Shown here: positions 49,551 through 57,812 of the stretch, in pieces
How positions within the stretch are numbered: the first letter of the stretch is position 1
Layout: each line of letters starts with the position of its first letter
Assembly (NCBI RefSeq): GCF_900177795.1
Contig: NZ_FXWJ01000006.1
Coordinates: 1 to 64,000 of the forward strand
Reading direction: 5' to 3'
Source: Plantibacter elymi (nom. nud.)
Lineage (GTDB): Bacteria; Actinomycetota; Actinomycetes; Actinomycetales; Microbacteriaceae
DNA length: 64,000 nucleotides
The notes under the pieces: model-generated
Told to the model about the DNA's origin: nothing
The model's input: only the letters and a program-made list of their open reading frames with translations
The model's database searches: none
Made by a program: the position numbers and the translations under genes

Positions 49551-50228
49551 TCAGGCCGTGCGGAGGATGATCACGCGCATCGTCGCGGCGGCCCGCTCGC
49601 CGTCCTGTGCCTCGATCGCCGACGCGAGGTCCGTGTGCAACGCCGCGTCGTGGTGGTCGATGCCGTCGCCGGGCAGCTGGTCCACGCGATCCCGGAGGGC
49701 CTCGTCGACGGCGTCGCCGACCCGGTCGAGGATCGGGTTCGCCGCCGCGCGCCGGATGAGGCGATGCAGCAGGAGGTCGGCCTCGAGGAACGCGATCGGA
49801 TCCTGGCGAGCCGCCGCCGCGCGGAGTGCCTCGCTCGTCAGGCGGAGCTCACGGGCGTCGGCGTCGCTGCGTCGCTCGGCCGCGAGCCGTGCCGACTCCG
49901 GCTCGGTCGCGGTGCGGAGCTCGCGGATCGCGAGGATGGTGGACTCCCGTCGTCCGCTCGCCAGCGCCCAGCGGAGCACCCGAGGCTGCAGCCAGTCCCA
50001 GGTCGACGACGGCTGCACGGTGTGGCCGACGTGCGCCTTGCTGGCGAGGAGCCCGAGGCCGGCCAGCACGCGGGTGGCCTCCCGGACGACCGAGCGGGAA
50101 TGTCCGGCCCTGGCGACCAGTTCGTCCACCGTGCACACCGTGCCGGCGGGCAGTCCGCCGTCGACGATGTCGGTGCCGATGCGGTCGAGCGTCCGTTCGA
50201 AGGCCGATGTCCCCGGTGTGCGACTCAC
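49551..50228 (-). CDS. GntR-family transcriptional regulator (FadR/FCD type)
   Basis: 225 aa. HTH: CTVDELVARAGHSRSVVREA then TRVLAGLGLLASKAHVGHTV. The FCD domain follows (about 90-220) with D/H metal-ligand spacing (ADLLLHRLIRRAAANP). GTG 50228 overlaps the SDR stop by 4 bp (GTGA). It and the SDR may control and carry out a sugar-acid or polyol oxidation. The gap to the amino-sugar operon (49311-49550) has no other gene. Confidence 0.9.
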   Translation of the reverse strand: MSRTPGTSAFERTLDRIGTDIVDGGLPAGTVCTVDELVARAGHSRSVVREATRVLAGLGLLASKAHVGHTVQPSSTWDWLQPRVLRWALASGRRESTILAIRELRTATEPESARLAAERRSDADARELRLTSEALRAAAARQDPIAFLEADLLLHRLIRRAAANPILDRVGDAVDEALRDRVDQLPGDGIDHHDAALHTDLASAIEAQDGERAAATMRVIILRTA

Positions 50229-50953
50229 GCCCGTGCTGACGGACGCGTGGGGGAGATCACGAGTTCGTCGATCCGCACGTGCGGCGGGCCGTCGAGGATG
50301 AACCGCACGGCGCGGCCGATGTCCTCGGGCGTGAGCATCGTCTCGCGCGCCGACGCGTCCGGCACCTGCGGTCGCATGGAGAGGAACGGGGTGTCGACGT
50401 CGCCTGGGCAGAGGTGGGTGGCGCCGACGCCGTGGAGTCCCTCCTCCTCGTTGAGGGTCGCGCAGAGCGAGGCGAGCGCGGTCTTGCTCGCGCTGTAGGC
50501 GACGCCACCCTTCGTCGAGAATCGCCAACCGGCGAAGGAGGAGATGACGACGATCCGTCCCTGGGCGTCCCGGATGGTGGGCAGCGCGAGGTCGATCGTC
50601 CGGGCGACCGAGGTGAGGTTGGTGTCGACGATCGCGGCGAACTCCGTCATCGACTGGTCGTCCCACCGACGCCGTGGTGCGTTCAGGCCCGCCGCGGTGA
50701 CGAGGTCGTCGACCGGGCCGAGCTCGGCGACGATGCGGTCGTGGGCTCGGGTGAGCGAAGCGGGGTCCGTCGCGTCGGCCTCCGCGGCGACGGCCGTACC
50801 GCCGGCGGAGGTGACGGCCTCGACGGTCTCGAGGAGCGCCTCACGCCGTCGCCCCGTGACAGCGACGCGCCATCCCGCCTCGGCGGCAGTCACCGCCACG
50901 GCCTGTCCCATGCCGCTGCCGCCACCCGTCACCCAGAGCACTCGATCCGTCAT
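50225..50953 (-). CDS. Short-chain dehydrogenase/reductase
   Basis: 242 aa. TGGGSGMG at 9-16 (cofactor), GLNAP (Asn), SSFAGWRF and YSASK (Tyr and Lys) as catalytic residues. Ends in PTRPSARA. First gene of an SDR-GntR pair and divergent from another SDR at 51070, separated by 116 bp with an AT-richer centre (ATAAGTATGTTTTAC, about 50982-50996), perhaps the GntR operator and promoter. Confidence 0.92.
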   Translation of the reverse strand: MTDRVLWVTGGGSGMGQAVAVTAAEAGWRVAVTGRRREALLETVEAVTSAGGTAVAAEADATDPASLTRAHDRIVAELGPVDDLVTAAGLNAPRRRWDDQSMTEFAAIVDTNLTSVARTIDLALPTIRDAQGRIVVISSFAGWRFSTKGGVAYSASKTALASLCATLNEEEGLHGVGATHLCPGDVDTPFLSMRPQVPDASARETMLTPEDIGRAVRFILDGPPHVRIDELVISPTRPSARA

Positions 50954-51069
50954 GACGCCAGTGTACCGAGCCGGCCGAGCATAAGTATGTTTTACTCGCC
51001 TGGTGCGCACGCGGCCGTCGACACCGGGTCGACGCGTCGACGGCTGCGCTCGGACGACGGGAGACACCG

Positions 51070-51840
51070 ATGCTGCTGGACCTGACGGATCGACGGGTGA
51101 TCGTGACCGGAGGCGCTCGTGGGATCGGGCTCGCCCTCGTGGAGTCCTTCCTCGCCGAGGGGGCCCGCGTGGCGGTGCTCGACCTCGACGTCTCCTCCCT
51201 CGATGCGCTCGTGGCGTCCCACCACGGCGACCTCGTCGCCATAGCATGCGACGTGCGCTCCGAGGACTCCGTGTCGAGTGCGGTCGCGGCGGCTGCCGCC
51301 GGGCTCGGAGGGATCGACGTCCTCGTGAACAACGCCGGGATCAACGTGCAGTCACTGCTCGAGGAGACGAGCGACGCCGCGTGGACGAGGTGCTTCGACG
51401 TCAACGTCGGCGGCGTCTTCCGGGTGTCGAAGGCGGTCATCCCGTATCTGAAGGAACAGCGGTCCGGTCGCATCATCAACGCCGCGAGCTTCGCCGCGGT
51501 CATCCCGAGCGTCGGCAGCGCGGCCTACGCGGCGTCGAAGTCCGCGGTGGTCCAGCTCACCCGGGTGCTCGCGAGCGAGCTGGGGCCGTGGGACATCACG
51601 GTGAACGCCTATGCGCCCGGCATGGTGCCGACGGCGATGAACGGATTCGCCGAACTGCCGACGGCGCAGCAGGACGAACTCCTCGACACGCTCTCGGTGC
51701 GCCGATGGGAGGAACCGGAGGACGTCGCGAACGTCGTGCGGTTCCTCGCGAGCGACCAGGCGGGCTACGTCACCGGCGCGCTGATCGACGTCAGCGGCGG
51801 CAAGTTCGCGACCCAGTTCCCAGCCCGCGCCCGCGGTTGA
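51070..51840 (+). CDS. Short-chain dehydrogenase/reductase
   Basis: 256 aa. TGGARGIG at 13-20, NNAGIN, S in NAASFAA and YAASK are complete. The C-terminal GYVTGALIDVSGG is the standard end of classical SDRs (such as 3-oxoacyl reductase or sugar dehydrogenases). It is a different subtype from the divergent SDR at 50225. ATG 51070. A hairpin follows at 51923-51945. Confidence 0.92.
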   Translation: MLLDLTDRRVIVTGGARGIGLALVESFLAEGARVAVLDLDVSSLDALVASHHGDLVAIACDVRSEDSVSSAVAAAAAGLGGIDVLVNNAGINVQSLLEETSDAAWTRCFDVNVGGVFRVSKAVIPYLKEQRSGRIINAASFAAVIPSVGSAAYAASKSAVVQLTRVLASELGPWDITVNAYAPGMVPTAMNGFAELPTAQQDELLDTLSVRRWEEPEDVANVVRFLASDQAGYVTGALIDVSGGKFATQFPARARG

Positions 51841-51922
51841 TCAGGCACTGAACCCGACGGGATCCGGGCGGTGGACCGACCGGATTCGCGGGTGATGCAA
51901 GCGACGGATGTCGGACCGACGC

Positions 51923-51945
51923 GCCCGGGAACGACGTTCCCGGGC
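51923..51945 (+). terminator. GC-rich hairpin after the SDR gene
   Basis: GCCCGGGAAC (51923-51932) and GTTCCCGGGC (51936-51945) with a 3-nt loop, 82 bp after the SDR stop. It has no T-run. The rest of the 268-bp gap up to 52110 holds nothing else clear. Confidence 0.6.
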
Positions 51946-52109
51946 CCAGATTCGCAGCCAGCGCGAAGGGCGCTTACGATACCGTGGACGGCACATCCGG
52001 AGGCCCGCGGCGCGGGTCGTCGGACGGCCGTCGAGTGGGCTGACCGGGGCAGGTCCACACCCGCAGGATCGTCGGGATCACCATCTGGAGCAGAGGAGTT
52101 CGGTCAGCC

Positions 52110-53015
52110 GTGGCTTCACGAGTGCACGAGTCGGAACGTCGCCGTTCGCGCGATGCGCGTCGAGGGCGCCACCGTGCCTCCGCCCAGATCGAGCCCTTCA
52201 CCCGTGGCTTCAGCGCCCTCGGTGAACTGGCCGCGTCGGGTGCGCAGGTCAGCCTCCGGATCAACGACATCACCACCGGCGAGATGCTCATGTCTGCCGA
52301 CGACCACGTCGTCGTGCCCACCGCCTCGATCGGCAAGGTCCTCCTCCTCATCGAGGTCGCGGCCCGCCTGGGCGACGCCGACTTCAGCGGGCTCACCATC
52401 CTCGACCGCGAGCCACTCGACGCCGTCGCCGACTCCGGGATCTGGCAGCACCTCCAAGCGCCGTCGCTCCCGGTCGCCGACCTCGCCGCCCTCGTCGGCG
52501 CGACGAGCGACAACCTCGCCACCAACGTCCTGCTCCGCCACATCGGTCTCGACGCCGTCCGCCACCGTGCGGAGGAGATCGGGCTGAAGCGCACGGCCCT
52601 CCTCGACATCGTCCGCGACCACCGCGGCCCCGACAACGCACCGCAGCTCTCCGTCGGTTCCGCCCGCGAACTCGCCTGGCTGTTCCAGGCGCTCGCGACG
52701 GGCGAGATCGTCGACGCGACCACGAGCCGCCGGGTCCTGGCCTGGTTGTCGCTCAACACCGACCTCTCGCTCGTCGCCTCGGGCTTCGGGCTCGACCCGT
52801 TGGCCCACCGTGAGCCCGACCACGGTATCCAGCTCTTCAACAAGACGGGTTCCGGGGTCGGCGTGCGAGCCGAGGCGGGTATCCTCCGCGGCCCGAACGG
52901 CGCCGTGAGCTACGCTGTGTGCACGAGCTACGACGACACCGAGCTCGGCACGCGCCTCGGGGTGGTCGACGCCGTCCGGATCCTCGGCCAGGACCTCCTC
53001 GAGTACGTGCACTGA
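52110..53015 (+). CDS. Class A beta-lactamase-like serine hydrolase without signal peptide
   Basis: 301 aa. Catalytic motifs intact: SIGK at 73-76, SDN at 133-135 and KTGSG at 245-249. The class A Glu166 motif (ExxLN) is not found; the omega-loop place reads RDHRGPDNAPQL, so deacylation may be slow, as in a DD-peptidase or esterase. The N-terminus is Arg/Ser-rich (HESERRRSRDARRGRHR) and has no signal, so export is unclear. GTG 52110; GTG 52122 is an alternative start. It contrasts with the dead but exported fold at 17718. Confidence 0.85.
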   Translation: MASRVHESERRRSRDARRGRHRASAQIEPFTRGFSALGELAASGAQVSLRINDITTGEMLMSADDHVVVPTASIGKVLLLIEVAARLGDADFSGLTILDREPLDAVADSGIWQHLQAPSLPVADLAALVGATSDNLATNVLLRHIGLDAVRHRAEEIGLKRTALLDIVRDHRGPDNAPQLSVGSARELAWLFQALATGEIVDATTSRRVLAWLSLNTDLSLVASGFGLDPLAHREPDHGIQLFNKTGSGVGVRAEAGILRGPNGAVSYAVCTSYDDTELGTRLGVVDAVRILGQDLLEYVH

Positions 53016-53045
53016 GCCGGTCGCGCTCCTCCGGTCGCTGGTCGA

Positions 53046-53227
53046 CCGGTCCCTGAGCGTCAACCGGTCCCTGAGCGTCAACCGGTCCCTGAGCGTCAAC
53101 CGGTCCCTGAGCTTGTCGAAGGGCTCACCCCCCGTCGGTCCCTGAGCTTGGCGAAGGGCTCACCCCCGTCGGTCCCTGAGCTTGTCGAAGGGCTCACCCC
53201 CCGTCGGTCCCTGAGCGTGTCGAAGGG
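53046..53227. repeat. S-element array: three truncated and four full copies
   Basis: Truncated units CCGGTCCCTGAGCGTCAA at 53046, 53064 and 53082 (18-bp period) lead into full copies at 53102, 53137, 53171 and 53206 (period about 35 bp, spacer CTCACCCCCCGTC). All are in the same direction. The array fills the gap between the serine hydrolase and a NUDIX gene. Confidence 0.92.
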
Positions 53228-53253
53228 CAGGATCCGCCTGTCGGCGGGGCTCC

Positions 53254-53685
53254 TCAGTCGATGAGCCCCGCCGCCGCGAGGCGCTCGAGCACGTCGCGAC
53301 CCGCGGGCGGGCAGCAGTCGAGTGACTCCGTGCCCACCCAGTGGACCGCGCTCACCTCGGCGGAGGGCGTCGGTGCCTCGTCCGTCTCGGCCGCGAAGAC
53401 GTGCATCCGCACGAGCCGGCCATCGGGCTCACCGTGCGCCTGCGTGACCACCGTGAACAACGGCGTCACCCGCGCGGGATCGATCTCGACCGCGACCTCC
53501 TCGTGTGCCTCCCGGACGGCGGCCTCGGCGGGCGTCTCACCCGCGTCGATCTTCCCGCCCGGCATGTAGAGGACGTCGCGGCCGCGAGCCGTCACCATGA
53601 GCACCCGCCGTCCGCGGACGATCGCGACCGCGGACACGAGGATGTCGGGGAGTGGGCTGCTCGAGCCCTCTGTTGCGCGGCTCAC
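53254..53685 (-). CDS. NUDIX hydrolase
   Basis: 143 aa. Full NUDIX box GGKIDAGETPAEAAVREAHEEV, with REAHEEVAV. Similar to 8-oxo-dGTP-like or ADP-ribose-type hydrolases; the substrate cannot be told. GTG 53685 overlaps the stop of the alpha/beta-hydrolase gene by 4 bp, so the two form an operon. Unlike the NUDIX protein at 37002, all metal residues are kept. Confidence 0.9.
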   Translation of the reverse strand: MSRATEGSSSPLPDILVSAVAIVRGRRVLMVTARGRDVLYMPGGKIDAGETPAEAAVREAHEEVAVEIDPARVTPLFTVVTQAHGEPDGRLVRMHVFAAETDEAPTPSAEVSAVHWVGTESLDCCPPAGRDVLERLAAAGLID

Positions 53686-54500
53686 TGCTCGGCCGGGCGC
53701 TCGGTGTCGAGCGCGGGTCGCACCCGATCGGCGAACCCGTCGACGGCGAGTTCCACGGCGTCCTTGAGCTCGTCCGTGCTGAGGATCACGAAGTGACCCG
53801 GCACCGGGAGGAGCACGTTCGTCGCTCCTGGTAGCACGCTGCTGGACGGCACGTGCGGGTCGAAGGTGCTGTAGATCGAGACGATGTCGGCGTTGACGTC
53901 GTGCGGCGCCCCGAGCGCCACGATGGTCTCGTCCGTCGGGAGGAACGCGCGGAGGCTCGGATCGACGACGTACTTCGCGAGCACCGATCCGGAGAACGGC
54001 GAGCAGATCGCGACGACCCCGAGCAGGCCCAGCCGCTCGCGTTCGGTGAGGAGCAGCTCCTTCCCGACGAGCCCTCCCTTACTGTGCGCGACGATGACGC
54101 ACCCGGCCACGGGCTTCGGCAGCCGTCCGAGTGCGCGGGCGAAGCGGGCCGCCGTGTCGCGGATGGGTTTGCGGTTGTACCCGAGGCCGCGGGCGATGCG
54201 GATCCGGTAGCCGTCGGCGTTCAGGCGGTCTGCGACCGGCTTCAGGAACGCCCAGGTCTCGTACACGCCGGGGATGAGGACGACGACCGGTCGGCTCGCG
54301 TCGCCACGGGCGTACTCCCTCGGGATTCGGCCGCTGAAGAAGGCCCGCGTGTGCCAGACGACCGAGTGGACCCAGTCGACGGCGACGATCCCGGCGATGG
54401 TCAGCGCACCAGGCCGCTCGGCGACCGGCGGGGCGTCGGCGAGCGTGACGTCCTCGGCTCCCGCCACCGACTCCTCGTCCATCCGCACCCCCTCGTCCAT
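53682..54500 (-). CDS. Alpha/beta hydrolase (PGAP1/lipase-like)
   Basis: 272 aa. VVLIPGVYETWAFLKPVADR (oxyanion strand), the nucleophile elbow AHSKGG (Ser near 143 with Ala for the first Gly) and a late PGHFVIL histidine fit a lipase-type fold. The first 55 residues are acidic and linker-like. ATG 54500 has a GGAGGCGG upstream; ATG 54482 and GTG 54524 are alternatives. Upstream of the NUDIX gene and coupled to it. Confidence 0.85.
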   Translation of the reverse strand: MDEGVRMDEESVAGAEDVTLADAPPVAERPGALTIAGIVAVDWVHSVVWHTRAFFSGRIPREYARGDASRPVVVLIPGVYETWAFLKPVADRLNADGYRIRIARGLGYNRKPIRDTAARFARALGRLPKPVAGCVIVAHSKGGLVGKELLLTERERLGLLGVVAICSPFSGSVLAKYVVDPSLRAFLPTDETIVALGAPHDVNADIVSIYSTFDPHVPSSSVLPGATNVLLPVPGHFVILSTDELKDAVELAVDGFADRVRPALDTERPAEQ

Positions 54501-54636
54501 CTTGCCACCGCCTCCGGTGCGCACCGCGCGAGCCCAGTGAACATCAGGGATCGCGGGTTACCCTGTGTTGACAAGGCGACGGCACGCTGCAAGCATGAGT
54601 CCGTTCGTCGAACCCCTATGCGCGAGGTGCACCTTC

Positions 54637-55257
54637 ATGACTGATCCGAACTCCGGCCAGCCGAACGACCCATACGGTCAGAGCCAGAACCCCCAGCAGC
54701 CGGCCTACGGCGAATCGCAGGTTCCGCCGGCTCCGCAGTACGGCGAACAGGCTCCGCAGTACGGCGAACAGGCTCCGCAGTACGGCCAGCCCTCGCCCTA
54801 CGGTGAGCAGCCGGGCCAGCAGGCTCCGCAGTACGGCGAGCAGCCCAAGTACGGTCAGCCGCAGGCGCCCTACGGCGAGCAGCAGAACCCCTACGGCCAG
54901 CCGCAGGCGCCCTACGGTCAGCAGCAGAACCCGTACGGCCAGCCCGCCGCTCCGTACGGACAGCCCCAGGCGCCGTACGGCTACGCGCAGCCGACAGGCC
55001 CGAAGACGAACGTCATGGCGATCATCTCGCTCATCGCCCCGTTCGTCGGGTTCGGCGTCGTGGGCCTCGTGCTCGGCATCATCGCGCTCGGTCAGATCAA
55101 GCGGACCGGTGAGCAGGGCCGCGGCCTGGCCCTCGCCGGCACCATCGTGAGCGGCGTGTCGGTCCTCGCCGGCATCATCGTGATCATCTTCTACTTCCTG
55201 ATCATCGCCGGCGCGATCGCCGGCGCGAGCTCGTACGACTACAACTACGACTACTGA
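54637..55257 (+). CDS. DUF4190 membrane protein with Tyr-Gly-Gln repeat tail
   Basis: 206 aa. The first 130 residues are low-complexity repeats of PQYGEQA and NPYGQPQAPYG, likely a disordered cytoplasmic segment. Two helices of the DUF4190 domain follow: IISLIAPFVGFGVVGLVLGI, IALGQIKRTGEQGRGLALAG, then a second helix, and a tyrosine/aspartate end DYNYDY. Members with such N-termini are common at the actinobacterial envelope; role unknown. ATG 54637 is preferred over the upstream frame start at 54565. Confidence 0.88.
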   Translation: MTDPNSGQPNDPYGQSQNPQQPAYGESQVPPAPQYGEQAPQYGEQAPQYGQPSPYGEQPGQQAPQYGEQPKYGQPQAPYGEQQNPYGQPQAPYGQQQNPYGQPAAPYGQPQAPYGYAQPTGPKTNVMAIISLIAPFVGFGVVGLVLGIIALGQIKRTGEQGRGLALAGTIVSGVSVLAGIIVIIFYFLIIAGAIAGASSYDYNYDY

Positions 55258-55286
55258 TCCACGGCCTGCTCCGCAGGCGGATCACG

Positions 55287-55315
55287 ACGGGCATCGGCAT
55301 CGCGCCGGTGCCCGT
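55287..55315 (+). terminator. Hairpin after the DUF4190 gene
   Basis: ACGGGCA (55287-55293) pairs with TGCCCGT (55309-55315), with a further GC-rich inner pairing, 30 bp after the stop codon. Confidence 0.55.
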
Positions 55316-55365
55316 TCGTCGTTCCAGCGCCCCTCCCGTCCCGTTGCCTGTGCGGTGACCCTCCT

Positions 55366-55533
55366 CCGGTCCCTGAGCAGCACCCCTCTCCGGTCCCTGA
55401 GCTTGTCGAAGGGCGGTGCTTGACCCGTTCCCTGAGCGGTTAACCCTCTCCGGTCCCTGAGCTTGTCGAAGGGCCCACGGGGAACGTCCATGGTCGGTCG
55501 CGTGTTCGCGCGCACCTCGACAGGCTCGGTGAC
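55366..55533. repeat. Cluster of S-elements and fragments
   Basis: Full copies at 55392-55413 and 55452-55473; fragments near 55366 (GGTCCCTGAGCAG), 55426 (TTCCCTGAGCGG) and 55513 (degenerate, ACCTCGACAGGCTCGGTGACC approximately). Most run in the GGTCCCTGAGC direction. The gap 55316-55611 holds no other feature. Confidence 0.85.
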
Positions 55534-55611
55534 CGGGGTTCGGGTCGGTGGCCGAGGTCGGCTCGGTGAGCGGAGTCGCCCGACGCGAGAGCCCCGGTAC
55601 CGCCAGGAAGC

Positions 55612-57072
55612 CTAGGAGGCGGAAGCGGCCGAGTCGGCGTCGGCGAGCGGCGCGACGACCGCCGGTGCCTGCGGGACCTCGATGCCGAAGAGCGTCTGCA
55701 GCGCCGTCGTGTACGCGGCCTGCTCGCCGTTGCGGGCGAGGTTCCGTGCGCGCACCGTCGGTTCGTGCAGCAGCACTCCGGCGAGGTGACGCAGTGCACG
55801 GGCGGTCGAACCATCGTCGTCGCCGCGAGCGGTCGCACGGGCGACTTCGGCCTCGACGAGTGCGTGCACGTGGCTGCGGAGTGCGACGACGGCGGGCTCG
55901 AGGCTGCGCTCCTCGCCGACCGCTGCGAACTTCTGTGCGGCGCGGCTGACGATGGAGCGCGCGACCTCGGTGGCCTGCAGCTCCTCGAGCGGCGCGTGGA
56001 TGCGGATGGTCTCGAGGTCGAGCAGCACCACACCGGCGACGGTGGAGACGTCGGGGTCGACGTTGCGCGGCAGGCCGAGGTCGATGACGAGCTGGGCCGA
56101 GGCGTGCGGCACCGGGCACTCGGCGGCGGCTTCGGTGATGACGTCGTGGGCGAGTGCGGAGACCCCGGTGGGTTCGGGTGCGGCCGGTGCGTCGGCCGCG
56201 GTGACCAACGAGAGCGTCGGTGCGTCCGTGGCAGCCGCGGCTCGCGCACGGTGGTCGGCGGCGACGGCCGTGCGACCCGCGCGGAGCAGTTCGGCGTCGA
56301 CCACGTGGCCCTCGGCGGTGGTGCAGGTCACGATGATGTCGACCTCGCCGGTGGTGCGGGCGAGGTCGTCGTGTCCGATCCAGCCGATCTCGTGCGAGCG
56401 CGCGAACTTCTCGGCGCGGCCGGAGGGCGAGTACACGAGGACGTCGGTGACGCCGCGGTCGCGGAGGGCGGCGAGGCTCGCGCCGGCGTACGCGCCGGTG
56501 CCGACGAGCAACACGCGTTGCGTGGCCCAGTCGTCGATACGGCTCTCCGCGAGGTCGAGAGCGAGGCGCACGATGGAGCGACCGGCGCGCCCGAGCGGCG
56601 TGCGGTTCTTGATGCCACGGGAGGTCTGGGACGCGCGCTGGAACAGGCGCTCCAGTTCGGAACTGGTGGTGCCACCGGCGCGAGCGGCCTCGAGGGAGCG
56701 CCGCACCTGGCCGGCGATCTCGCCCTCACCGACGACGACGGATTCGAGTCCGGCCGACACGGCGAAGAGGTGCTCGGCTGCTGCGGTGCCGACGCTGAGG
56801 TCGAACACCTCCCGCAGCTGCTCGGCGGGGATGCCGGTGGTCTCGCTGACGGCCTCCGCGGCGGCCTCGAAGGCGACGGACGCGGCGGCGGTGACGGGCT
56901 CGTCGAGGTCGATGTACGCCTCGAACCGGTTGCAGGTGGCCACGACGACGGCACCCGAGACGCACTCGTGGTGCTCGACCAGGCGCGCGGCAACGCCCTC
57001 GGCACCGACTGAGAGTCGTTCGAGGAGGTCGAAGGTGGCGTTCTTATGGCTCGCCGTCACACACATGAGCAC
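55612..57072 (-). CDS. hemA: Glutamyl-tRNA reductase
   Basis: 486 aa. First step of the C5 tetrapyrrole route: Glu-tRNA plus NADPH to glutamate-1-semialdehyde. The catalytic cysteine is Cys47 in [10 protein letters not shown]; GSEGEIxxQV-like [18 protein letters not shown] and [16 protein letters not shown] follow. The NADPH domain holds an extra stretch (about 285-330, Ala/Pro-rich) before [18 protein letters not shown] 57072 ([10 protein letters not shown]) fits the family start; ATG 57066 is the alternative. Divergent from hemE and the small secreted protein gene. The first of five haem genes in this region. Confidence 0.95.
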   Translation of the reverse strand: MLMCVTASHKNATFDLLERLSVGAEGVAARLVEHHECVSGAVVVATCNRFEAYIDLDEPVTAAASVAFEAAAEAVSETTGIPAEQLREVFDLSVGTAAAEHLFAVSAGLESVVVGEGEIAGQVRRSLEAARAGGTTSSELERLFQRASQTSRGIKNRTPLGRAGRSIVRLALDLAESRIDDWATQRVLLVGTGAYAGASLAALRDRGVTDVLVYSPSGRAEKFARSHEIGWIGHDDLARTTGEVDIIVTCTTAEGHVVDAELLRAGRTAVAADHRARAAAATDAPTLSLVTAADAPAAPEPTGVSALAHDVITEAAAECPVPHASAQLVIDLGLPRNVDPDVSTVAGVVLLDLETIRIHAPLEELQATEVARSIVSRAAQKFAAVGEERSLEPAVVALRSHVHALVEAEVARATARGDDDGSTARALRHLAGVLLHEPTVRARNLARNGEQAAYTTALQTLFGIEVPQAPAVVAPLADADSAASAS

Positions 57073-57146
57073 CCGATGAGTCTACCCGAGCGGGGCTGTC
57101 GGGCTCCCGGGATGTCGCCCAGGGCACCCTCACCACCAGTCGGGTA

Positions 57147-57165
57147 CTGACATATGAAATGTCAG
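57147..57165. promoter_or_regulatory. Palindrome in the hemA/secreted protein intergenic region
   Basis: CTGACAT (57147-57153) and ATGTCAG (57159-57165) around ATGAA, 75 bp from the hemA start and 62 bp from the start of the secreted protein gene. AT-rich compared with the surroundings. Confidence 0.5.
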
Positions 57166-57185
57166 ATGCAATACTACGAATCAAG

Positions 57186-57201
57186 CCGTTCGACCGAACG
57201 G
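57186..57201. promoter_or_regulatory. Second palindrome before the secreted protein gene
   Basis: CCGTTCG (57186-57192) and CGAACGG (57195-57201) around AC, 26 bp before the ATG. Close enough to overlap the transcription start or 5' leader, so it could be an operator or a leader hairpin. Confidence 0.45.
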
Positions 57202-57226
57202 AACACAACGATCGAAGGAGAACGTT

Positions 57227-57700
57227 ATGCAGCACGTCAGGAGAGTCGTCACGCTCGCCGCCGCGGCAGCGATGGTCACCCCCGGGCTCATGGGTGCGGC
57301 CCCGGCCCCGGCCTCGTACCCACGGGGAGGAGATGTCGTGGTCACCTGCACATACACGGGTGGTCTGTTCCATGCGACCGGCGAGGTCCACCTGGTCTGG
57401 AACGGGAGCGACGCCTCGGGCAGGACGACCGTCTCGCTGGAGGAGTACCGGATCACCGCCGGCGGTGCGCCCTACGGCGACAAGGCGAACATCGACCTCG
57501 GCCTGTCGCAGAACGGCGGGGCGACGCGGTGGATCCACTCGCCCGACTCGATGAAGCAGGACGGCCAGTGGCACTCGCTCGGGATCTGGCAGGACCTCTC
57601 CGCGTCGCCGTCCATCGACGATCTGATGGCGACGGTGGAGTTCACCTTCGACGAGTCGGTCGGCTACGACCACTCGTGCAGCGTGTCGCACCGGCTCTGA
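57227..57700 (+). CDS. Small secreted protein of unknown function
   Basis: 157 aa. Signal peptide about 1-30 ending APAPAS. The mature part is beta-rich and contains exactly two cysteines (C41, C151), which could form one disulfide joining its ends. VWNGSDASGRTTVSLEEYRI and LGLSQNGGATRWIHSPDSM recall no family. ATG 57227 with GAAGGAGA upstream. Two palindromes precede it, so it is probably controlled. Confidence 0.8.
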   Translation: MQHVRRVVTLAAAAAMVTPGLMGAAPAPASYPRGGDVVVTCTYTGGLFHATGEVHLVWNGSDASGRTTVSLEEYRITAGGAPYGDKANIDLGLSQNGGATRWIHSPDSMKQDGQWHSLGIWQDLSASPSIDDLMATVEFTFDESVGYDHSCSVSHRL

Positions 57701-57812
57701 ACCACGGTCGGACCCCGGTGCGGGCCGTCGCCGGACGGTCCGCACCGGCCTGGCCGCGCATCGCAGGGCTTCGCCCACGCCGCGCTCAGCGCGGGAATGG
57801 GAGGATGGAGGG

